Source: Bdellovibrio sp. (GTDB lineage Bacteria; Bdellovibrionota; Bdellovibrionia; Bdellovibrionales; UBA1609). From it: a stretch of DNA of 12,204 nucleotides. Of this stretch, positions 1 through 5,593 are shown piece by piece (the stretch's first letter is position 1; the number at the start of each line of letters is the position of its first letter). The position numbers were made by a program, and so were the translations under genes. The DNA lies in the NCBI GenBank assembly GCA_003694355.1, contig RFKI01000236.1, positions 1 through 12,204 on the forward strand, read 5' to 3'. The notes beneath the pieces are model-generated. The model searched no databases. It was given only the letters and a program-made list of their open reading frames with translations, and was not told where the DNA came from.

Positions 1-1171
1 CATATGAAGCACCAGGTTGTGGATCAGTATTTGATCGCAATATCTAAAAAATATCAAGCAGGATCTAAAAATGAGAAAAGTTATTTGTTAGATCACGCTC
101 AACTTGTCACAAAACGCTCAAGAAAGCAGTTAATCAGAAGATTAAGGAGCATTTCGGCAAATAATGGCAAACCCAAAACAAAGGGTTCCGGCAGGCCCCT
201 TGTTTACTCTCGTGATGAACTAATACCTCACATCAGATATTTATAGGAGCAAATGGAAAGGATCTCAGCCAAACGCATGAAAGCAGCCCTTCCTGACTGG
301 CTACCAGATTATAAAGATTGCCCAGCTCATTTAAAATTTCAACTTCAAAAAATGAGCGCAACAACTTTGGATCGGTACTTAAGGTGTGTTAGAGAAAGTT
401 TAACAACTACAAAAGGCTTATCCACAACTTGCCCAGCAAGACACATGAAAAATAAAGTCCCCATCAATACTCTAGATGCTCGCATAAAAAAGCCTGGTTA
501 TACACAAACAGATACCGTAGCCCCACTGTGGGAATAGTGTGTCTGGTCCCTTTATAAGCTCTCTCACCGTAACAGATATTTTTACTACATGGACAGAGAA
601 CAGAGCTATGTTTACTAAAAAAGGAATGGAGGTAAAAAAGCAATTTAAAGATATAGAAAAAGCTCTACCCTTTAAACTGTTGGCCATAAACTCCGACTCA
701 GGTAGCGAGTTTTTAAACAAAAATATGCTTCAATTTACCAAATATGGGACTAGAGTGATGTTTACACGTTCAAGGCCCTACAAAAAGAATGATAACTGTT
801 ATGTGGAGCAAAAAAATTTTACTCATGTCAGAGAGTTATTTGGCTATGAACGATTTGAAGATGAAAGCCTCGTAGATCTTATGAATGAAATTTATACTAA
901 ATATTGGAACCCTCTTCAAAACTTCTTTTTGCCAACCTTTAAATTAAAGGAGAAAGTTCGAGTGGGTTCCACTATAAAAAAGAAATATGATACACCTAAA
1001 ACGCCCTACCAAAGAGTGCTAGAAAGTGGAGTTCTTAATTCCGTGGAAGTTAGAGCTTTAAAAAAACGCAGACATGAACTCAACCCATTTGAATTAAAAA
1101 AGAACTTAGAGATAAAACTTAAAGAATTTTTCGATATTGTTCGAAAAAAAGATACAAAAAAGGTGGCTTAA
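1..1171 (+). mobile_element. Insertion-sequence remnant, left end outside the window
   Basis: This is the part of an insertion sequence carried in the window; its only recognisable content is the broken transposase gene described separately. The left inverted repeat would lie before the first base. No convincing right terminal repeat or target-site duplication could be identified after 1171, so the right boundary is the end of the reading frame and not a proven element end. With the transposase broken twice, the copy should be unable to move itself. Confidence 0.55.
4..1171 (+). pseudogene. Broken DDE transposase / integrase-core protein (IS481-like group)
   Basis: The reading frame encodes a transposase of roughly 385 residues with an N-terminal helical DNA-binding region and an integrase-type catalytic core. 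The catalytic acidic residues are all visible: Asp at 511-513 in the DTVA motif, Asp at 695-697 in SDSGSEF, and Glu at 806-808 in VEQKN, about 37 residues after the second Asp. Two lesions inactivate it. A TAG codon at 244-246 follows HIRYL, where I recall related proteins carrying Trp, so TGG to TAG is the simple explanation. A single extra C in the CCCC run at 521-524 shifts the frame: dropping it restores the motif DTVAHCG across the joint, and the frame then runs uninterrupted to TAA at 1171. The segment from 539 has no start of its own and is the continuation. The family assignment to the IS481/ISNCY-like group rests on motif recognition only. Programmed frameshifting is unlikely because the amber codon is a second, independent lesion. 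Confidence 0.85.
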
Positions 1172-1558
1172 AATGCAGAAAATAACTCCCCGCTTCTTAG
1201 TGACGTTTATTTATGAGGTCATACGGAATTCTTTAAAAAACAGGCCAACAACCTTCTTATTGAAATGCAAGGTACACAACCCCCCAAAAGCTTGTTTTTT
1301 GAGATATCAGAAAAAATCTATTATTTCCTATAGAAGATAGCCTTAAGGGTTTTGAGACTTTTAATGTCTTAAATGCAATCAAAACCAAGTCATTTTTTAT
1401 TCTGGTTCTCCACAATTTTGCATTCCTTATGGCTTTCATGATAAGTTTTTTTCAACATAATCGTCGATCAGGGTTTAAACAACACAGAGTTTCACCTATT
1501 TTAATAACAAAAGTTTTTTGACTATTTTCCTAAAAACCATCCTTATTTTTTAATCTTT
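1172..1558. other. Gene-free stretch after the IS remnant
   Basis: I see no credible coding sequence here; the short open frames on both strands match nothing recognisable and have no ribosome binding site. The stretch contains the dispersed 22-mer at 1450-1471 and the first copy of a 12-base direct repeat. It also has a TTGACT at 1518-1523, but no acceptable -10 box lies at the right distance. The right end of the insertion sequence presumably lies in its first part. Confidence 0.5.
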
Positions 1559-1575
1559 TTGATTTTCATGATAAG
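1434..1575 (+). repeat. Exact 12-base direct repeat, copies at 1434-1445 and 1564-1575
   Basis: TTTCATGATAAG occurs at 1434-1445 and again at 1564-1575, 130 bases apart, just upstream of and overlapping the start of the FkbM-type pseudogene. The core TCATGA is palindromic. It may be a small duplication or a coincidence in A+T-rich DNA. Confidence 0.4.
1450..1471 (+). repeat. Diverged third copy of the 22-nt dispersed element
   Basis: The sequence reads TTTCAACA, five variable bases, GTCGA, T, CAG. It matches the arm at 5499-5520 (same orientation) and the complement of the arm at 5300-5321 at 18 of 22 positions each. It lies in non-coding DNA between the transposase remnant and the methyltransferase pseudogene. 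No inverted partner was found within a few hundred bases, so it is a solitary copy. Confidence 0.5.
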
Positions 1576-2316
1576 AAGAACTATTTCTGTAAAAAATGGA
1601 GAAAAGAATGACAAAAAAATAAAACTTCTTCGCAAAACATTTTTCACAAACTTTATACGAATACATTATTCCCAATTTGGTGAAGATATTATTTTAAAAG
1701 AACTCATCAAAGAAGACTACACAAATGGATTTTATGTGGATGTTGGTTGCTACCACCCTAAAAAATTCTCGAACACATATATGCTCTATCGAAAAGGATG
1801 GAGGGGAATAAACATCGATATGGACAAGACAAAATAAAACTTTTCAATATGGCTCGCCCCAAAGACTACAATGTTATTAGTGCAGTTTCTGACAAAAGAG
1901 AAAAAGTCCTTTTACACCGATTTGGCTCCTTTGGACTCGGGTCTACAATTGACCAAAACATTGCTCTTAGCGCAAAAGATAAAATATTAGACACCCAAAC
2001 TATAGAGACTAAGCCTCTTAACGAGATCATTAATAAAAGCCCCTTTAAAGATCAGCAAATCGATCTATTATCTATTGATGCTGAAGGAATGGATTATAAA
2101 GTTTTGTGTTCCCTTGATTTCCATAAATACCAGCCTAAAATCATTATTATCGAGTCTCACTGCAATAATATCCAGGATGTTTTAAAAACGGATATTTATA
2201 AATTCTTAGATAGCCGATCTTATATTCTCCGAAGCTGGACCTTTTATTCCTTGATTTTTATTCTTCCTGGAGCAAACCTTCTAAAAGACAGGGAAAAAGG
2301 AAGGTGCTTTTCTTAA
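1568..2316 (+). pseudogene. Frameshifted FkbM-family SAM-dependent methyltransferase
   Basis: The product resembles FkbM-family methyltransferases, which O-methylate sugars and other small moieties and often sit in surface-glycan loci. The N-terminal part carries QFGEDIIL and the SAM-binding motif GFYVDVGCYHP, followed by GWRGINID. The later part carries FNMARPKDYN, AVSDK and LLSIDAEGMD, all typical of the family. The two parts are in different frames: the first stops at TAA 1835-1837. Restoring one A to the run at 1831-1834 would give DKTKIKLFN and a continuous protein of about 230-250 residues. The start is also damaged. The only well-placed ribosome binding site (GGAG at 1598-1601) precedes ATG 1608, which hits TAA after four codons unless one A is added to the A7 run at 1613-1619. 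ATG 1568 is in frame but has no visible ribosome binding site. No partner glycan genes are present. Homopolymer sequencing error is the main alternative to true decay. Confidence 0.8.
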
Positions 2317-2357
2317 TCAAAAAATAATAAGAGCTTGCAACCCCCACATATTTTACC

Positions 2358-2386
2358 TTGACGAAAATTATGCAAGGCGTTACTTA
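2358..2386 (+). promoter_or_regulatory. Possible promoter of rpmG
   Basis: TTGACG (2358-2363) matches the -35 consensus at five of six positions. Seventeen bases later comes TACTTA (2381-2386), a poor -10. The position, about 60 bases before the rpmG start and after the end of the preceding pseudogene, supports an independent transcript. The weak -10 keeps the call tentative. Confidence 0.35.
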
Positions 2387-2443
2387 TTGGTTTTTACATA
2401 AACACAAGGTATTAAGACATCTTGAATTGAAAAGGGGACCGTT

Positions 2444-2626
2444 ATGGCAAGAAAAAAAGGCAAAGTTCGTATTATCACTCTGGAGTGCACAGAAGCCAGA
2501 AAAGAAGGAAAGCCCCCTTCTCGTTATACCACCAAGAAAAACTTTCAAAAGCACCCTGAACGACTTGAAAAGAAAAAGTACAACCCTTTTTTACGTCGTC
2601 ACACTCTCCATAGAGAAATCAAATAA
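2444..2626 (+). CDS. rpmG: Large-subunit ribosomal protein L33
   Basis: This 60-residue, strongly basic protein is ribosomal protein L33, which binds near the E site of the 50S subunit. Diagnostic segments are the central SRYTTKKN, then [26 protein letters not shown] sequence filling the C-terminal half, which matches the family end to end. The cysteine zinc ribbon of zinc-binding L33 is absent: only Cys15 (CTEA) remains of the first CxxC and the second pair is gone. This would be a zinc-independent (C-minus) form with an insertion (RKEGKPP) before the YTT segment. ATG 2444 is preceded by AAGGGGA at good spacing. The gene is not beside secE/nusG or rpmB, the common neighbours. It converges with the lipoprotein gene 61 bases downstream, with no convincing terminator between them. 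Confidence 0.93.
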   Translation: MARKKGKVRIITLECTEARKEGKPPSRYTTKKNFQKHPERLEKKKYNPFLRRHTLHREIK

Positions 2627-2687
2627 GAAGCGTGGTTTTCTTAACAACACCAGCTCTTTGGATGCGTTGCAGCTTCTAACAGTATTT

Positions 2688-3038
2688 TTAGCGGCACTGA
2701 AAGCCAGCCTTTTCCAGGTTATTTTTTATCCTATTGGCAACTTTTGGACAAAAACCTGAATCCGGCACACCATTGGCCTTAGACTGAGTTTCCTTGTTTT
2801 TCGTGTAAAGAACTTCACAACGCCCCTTCTCATTAACCACCACCTCAATGCTTCTAACATCTTTTTCTAACTGACACTGAAAATGAATTTGAGAGCCCTT
2901 TGCGGACGCTTCTTTAGCTGTCTGTTTCTTTACCTTCACTTTTGGAGGGGCCAGAGGAGTTACCTTCTCTGTTTTTTTAGAAGCAGAACCACAAGACACG
3001 AGCCATCCAAAACTCAATAAAATCAAAATGGTCTTCAT
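2688..3038 (-). CDS. Small lipoprotein with four further cysteines
   Basis: The 116-residue product starts with a short hydrophobic signal (MKTILILLSFGWLVSC). The lipobox LVSC puts the lipidated Cys at residue 16. Gly at the next position, with no Asp, suggests sorting to the outer membrane. A Lys/Pro-rich linker (about 20-48) follows, then a compact domain with Cys at 55, 74, 97 and 115, which could form two disulfides in the periplasm. The fold and function are not recognised. ATG 3038 was chosen because AAGGAGG lies five bases upstream and the signal peptide begins there; the longer open frame upstream adds only non-signal residues. It lies 74 bases after the CoaBC-like gene on the same strand, so it may be co-transcribed or have its own promoter in that gap. 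Confidence 0.75.
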   Translation of the reverse strand: MKTILILLSFGWLVSCGSASKKTEKVTPLAPPKVKVKKQTAKEASAKGSQIHFQCQLEKDVRSIEVVVNEKGRCEVLYTKNKETQSKANGVPDSGFCPKVANRIKNNLEKAGFQCR

Positions 3039-3112
3039 GAAGCCCTCCTTACTTAAAAGTTTATAACCTAAATCTTTATTAAGTATGAAAAAGTCTTTAC
3101 AAAAAGCCAAGA

Positions 3113-4351
3113 TCAAAGTTTTTCAAGAAAGTTCCCGATCATTCGAGCAATAGCCCTTTTACCAATGGCTTTTTGCTCGTGATCTTTGGTTACCAAATAG
3201 GCCACTTGTTCCCCTTGGGGTCCCACTTCTTCTCCCCGATTGGCCACCACTGCCACATGCCCCTTTTCCAGTCTTTTATGAGCAATGGCCATTAAGTCAC
3301 CATGAGTAAGGTTTTCCTGATATTTGAAACTCAATAAATTCAATTGAGGGTATTTTTCCTGAACCAGATCAATCACTTTTTCAGTGGGTTGAAGCTCCAA
3401 TGTTTGTAAAGCTCCTCCACTAGGCAACTTCCCATCGTAAGTGGTTTTGGGCTCATAATCCGCAACCGCTGCAGAAAAGACTCCAGACCAAAAGGCCCCT
3501 TGTTCCAAAGCCTTTAAGACAGTCTCTTTATACTCTCTGTAGGAAGAAACCTTTATGGTATCCAAGTAACTGGGAGGATTAACTCCAGCAAAGCCTAAAA
3601 TCAATTGAACCTGGGCTCCTCTAAAATACAGCTCTTTAGCTATTTCAATTCCCAAACGTCCCCGAAACCGATTTGTAATACGACGAACATTATCAATGGG
3701 AACTGGCGTGGGCCCACCTGTTACCAAAACGGAACGCCCCTTTAAGGGGGAGTCACTAAGAGCTCTAATGGTTTCAGCAACCAAAACCTCATTTTGAGGA
3801 ATATTGTGCTTCCCATAGTCATCTCGTGGGGGAATAATCACGACCCCCATTTGTTGTAGCTTTTGCAAACTTTCTGTCAAAATAGAGTTATGCATATCTC
3901 CATGCATAGTCGGAGCCACCAAAACCTGGGCTTTCCCTTTCTCCATTAACCCCAGAGCAGTGGCCAAAGAGCTGGTCACTGTGCCATCAGCAATACCATA
4001 TCGCATTTTATTAATCGTATTATAGGTTGCAGGCGCCACAAGATAGGCATCAAAAGGTTGCTCGTTACTCAAGTGTTCTGATTGGGGTGAAAGTTGCTCT
4101 ATCACAGGATTGGTTGTGGACCACTCAAGTGTATCTCGTGTCACATATCTTAAAGCTTCGCGAGAAACATAAGCCACCACATCCGCTCCATAACGTCGCA
4201 AAGCCCGAGCCACCATGGGAGCTCGCATAGCAGCAATCCCCCCACACACCATCAAGGCAATGCGTTTTCCTTGAAGATGCTCGCCTTCCTGAGGCACATC
4301 ATGATCCCCCATTGAAGAAGGTGTGGGTGGCGAAAAGTTCCAGGTTTTCAT
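3113..4351 (-). CDS. coaBC: CoaBC-like bifunctional phosphopantothenoylcysteine decarboxylase / phosphopantothenate-cysteine ligase, divergent
   Basis: CoaBC makes 4'-phosphopantetheine from phosphopantothenate and cysteine in coenzyme A synthesis. The 412 residues match the full two-domain length, plus about 28 extra N-terminal residues. The flavoprotein (CoaC) half has VCGGIAAMRAP (35-45), His93 aligned without gaps to the catalytic His of E. coli Dfp, APATYNT (106-112) and APTMHGDMH (146-154). The ligase (CoaB) half has VTGGPTPVPIDNVRRITN (210-227), AAVADYEP (294-301) and DGKLPSGG (306-313). Two things are unusual. The cysteine-containing clamp ACGxxGxGR of bacterial CoaC is absent (YGKHNIPQ at 179-186), as I recall for archaeal CoaBC, and the usual NxSSGxMG is NRFRGRLG. 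It may be the cell's real CoaBC or a paralogue using another cysteine-containing substrate. ATG 4351 has AAGGAG eight bases upstream and starts 12 bases after the transglutaminase-like gene, so the two are very likely one operon. Confidence 0.82.
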   Translation of the reverse strand: MKTWNFSPPTPSSMGDHDVPQEGEHLQGKRIALMVCGGIAAMRAPMVARALRRYGADVVAYVSREALRYVTRDTLEWSTTNPVIEQLSPQSEHLSNEQPFDAYLVAPATYNTINKMRYGIADGTVTSSLATALGLMEKGKAQVLVAPTMHGDMHNSILTESLQKLQQMGVVIIPPRDDYGKHNIPQNEVLVAETIRALSDSPLKGRSVLVTGGPTPVPIDNVRRITNRFRGRLGIEIAKELYFRGAQVQLILGFAGVNPPSYLDTIKVSSYREYKETVLKALEQGAFWSGVFSAAVADYEPKTTYDGKLPSGGALQTLELQPTEKVIDLVQEKYPQLNLLSFKYQENLTHGDLMAIAHKRLEKGHVAVVANRGEEVGPQGEQVAYLVTKDHEQKAIGKRAIARMIGNFLEKL

Positions 4352-4363
4352 TCAAAAAACTCC

Positions 4364-5197
4364 TTAAACATGATTTTCAAGCCGTTTTTTATCCTGTTGA
4401 TTGGCTTGCCACCATTGCTCCAAGTCGAGAAAAGCTTTGTACATCTGAGGATGAGTTTTGGAGAACCAATCAAAGAAGGCATCTACAAAAGTGGAAACCT
4501 CTGAGTGCTTTATACCATCCGTTCTCATGAAATCAACATAGAGATTAATAACATCTAAAGCCAGCTGAGGAATCCGAGGTTTTTTACAAAATATCTCATC
4601 AATGGATGGGAGGCATCGCTCAGACTCTTGTAAAATATGAGAGGGATCCAAGTTCAGTAAGGCGTCCTTTTTTCCATCAAAAGATACAGGACGGGCCTGA
4701 GGAGCAATATGTTGAGTCCCATTTGTAAGCTGATAATCATCAGTGGGATCACAGGCCACCCAACGACCATTTAAAAATACCCCCACATAAACATGATACG
4801 AACGGTAACTCATAAACTGGTTAAAACGAGGCACACAATAGGGACCAAAATACTCCCTGGTTTTAACCACACTCACATGATACCCGGCTGGTATCCCTAA
4901 AGACCGCAGAAGAGCCACCATTACATTGGCCTTATTGGAGCAACTTCCTCCCTTGTAGGCAATGGTTTCCAAAGCTGTATGCTGATAAAGGCCTAACCGA
5001 TACAAGAGACGGTCTCGCACCCAATGAAAAATCAAGGAAGCAGCTTCTGACTCATCCCATGCATTTTGAGTTAAAAGCTGAGCTAAGTCTTTAATCTTCT
5101 GGTCCTGACAAGGACAAAACTCTGTAGGCATTAGAAAGGCTGCCTGAGTGGAGCTGATAACATTTTGTTGAGATTCGTTTTGAGAAAGTCTTTCCAT
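4364..5197 (-). CDS. Transglutaminase-like (papain-fold) cysteine peptidase domain protein
   Basis: The 277-residue protein has the transglutaminase-like core: Cys86 in KGGSCSNKANVMVALLRS, His135 in YRSYHVYVG and Asp150 in WVACDPTDD, forming the Cys-His-Asp triad. The GSC followed by a helix and LGIPAGY, and the spacing of about 50 then 15 residues, fit the family. Bacterial members usually cleave or transfer peptide bonds and are rarely true protein cross-linkers. Residues 190-277 form a helical tail rich in aromatic and acidic residues that I do not recognise. No signal peptide is visible, so it is predicted to be cytoplasmic. The start at ATG 5197 is preferred over the upstream TTG 5230 because GGGGAGG lies directly before it, although the spacing is short. 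The stop lies 12 bases before the CoaBC-like start, suggesting co-transcription. The substrate is unknown. Confidence 0.82.
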   Translation of the reverse strand: MERLSQNESQQNVISSTQAAFLMPTEFCPCQDQKIKDLAQLLTQNAWDESEAASLIFHWVRDRLLYRLGLYQHTALETIAYKGGSCSNKANVMVALLRSLGIPAGYHVSVVKTREYFGPYCVPRFNQFMSYRSYHVYVGVFLNGRWVACDPTDDYQLTNGTQHIAPQARPVSFDGKKDALLNLDPSHILQESERCLPSIDEIFCKKPRIPQLALDVINLYVDFMRTDGIKHSEVSTFVDAFFDWFSKTHPQMYKAFLDLEQWWQANQQDKKRLENHV

Positions 5198-5285
5198 ATC
5201 CTCCCCTTTGAGATGTAAAGTGAAATTCAAAGTTAAAACTCTTTTCTAAGCAAAATTACTGCGCCAAATCAAGGGGTGAGATATA

Positions 5286-5296
5286 TTAACTGTTAA
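5286..5296. promoter_or_regulatory. Perfect 11-base palindrome, operator-like
   Basis: TTAAC-T-GTTAA is a perfect palindrome around a central T. It lies four bases outside the left arm of the long inverted repeat and 89 bases upstream of the transglutaminase-like start. It could bind a dimeric repressor. Such palindromes also arise by chance in A+T-rich DNA. Confidence 0.3.
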
Positions 5297-5299
5297 AAA

Positions 5300-5520
5300 C
5301 TGCTCGACTACTGTGTTGAAACGCGTCGCATATAAATCCAGAAAAGGCCTTCTTTTTCATGTAAAAAACTGGTCATTTTTTCAATAATGGGGTGGCTCTC
5401 TAAGAGCTCCTAGGATTAAATAAAGATCTCTCTCTAACCATCTAATATTGTTCGATTTTCAATCTTCTTGTGGGCAAGGTTGTTTTTATTACAAGACTTT
5501 TCAACACGATAGTCGAGCAG
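5300..5520. repeat. Long inverted repeat: 22-nt arms enclosing 177 bases
   Basis: The left arm is 5300-5321 and the right arm 5499-5520. The complement of the right arm matches the left at 20 of 22 positions. As plus-strand RNA the arms would form 21 pairs with one G-U and a single C-A mismatch. The match stops abruptly at both ends, so this is a discrete unit and not the remains of a longer duplication. The flanking bases (TAAAA before, CTGGT after) show no target-site duplication. Small hairpins lie inside and just outside. It could be the closing stem of a structured RNA of about 220 nt, the ends of a MITE-like element, or two opposed protein-binding sites. Confidence 0.7.
5395..5407 (+). 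repeat. Small hairpin inside the long inverted repeat
   Basis: GCTCT-CTA-AGAGC forms a five-pair stem with a three-base loop. It sits near the middle of the enclosed segment, followed by overlapping GAGCTC and CCTAGG palindromes. It would be an apical hairpin if the 5300-5520 segment folds as RNA. Confidence 0.4.
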
Positions 5521-5525
5521 CTGGT

Positions 5526-5543
5526 GAGAGCTATTAAGCTCTC
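5526..5543 (+). repeat. Perfect 7-bp hairpin with ATTA loop
   Basis: GAGAGCT (5526-5532) and AGCTCTC (5537-5543) pair perfectly around ATTA. The hairpin lies six bases after the right arm of the long inverted repeat and 50 bases before the cyclase-like start. No T-run follows on the plus strand, so it is not a classical terminator. It may belong to the 5' leader of the downstream gene. Confidence 0.55.
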
Positions 5544-5593
5544 CTACAGTCTACCGAGAAGGAAGTATCACTCCAAAAGGACACAAGAAACCC

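Larger units (their letters stand above)
5198..5593. other. Divergent intergenic region rich in inverted repeats
   Basis: The nearly 400 bases between the divergent starts contain no recognisable gene. They hold the long inverted repeat at 5300-5520, an 11-base palindrome at 5286-5296, hairpins at 5395-5407 and 5526-5543, and a possible inner helix (CAATA at 5382-5386 with TATTG near 5447-5451). They must also hold the promoters of both flanking genes; no strong -35/-10 pair stands out on either strand. A structured RNA, a small non-autonomous element, or paired operators would each fit. Confidence 0.5.

Noticed and set aside
515..545. Programmed frameshift in the transposase
   Set aside because: The C4 run is not a usual slippery site, and the separate amber codon at 244 would still block translation.
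2627..2676. Terminator between rpmG and the lipoprotein gene
   Set aside because: GAAGC and GCTTC can pair, but the loop is about 40 bases and no good inner stem or T-run follows.
2358..2759. Open frame of 133 codons overlapping rpmG
   Set aside because: It is an out-of-frame shadow of rpmG, with no ribosome binding site and no recognisable protein features.
5300..5520. 6S RNA
   Set aside because: A long closing stem fits loosely, but the expected large central bubble flanked by long helices could not be drawn with confidence and no usual neighbour gene is present.
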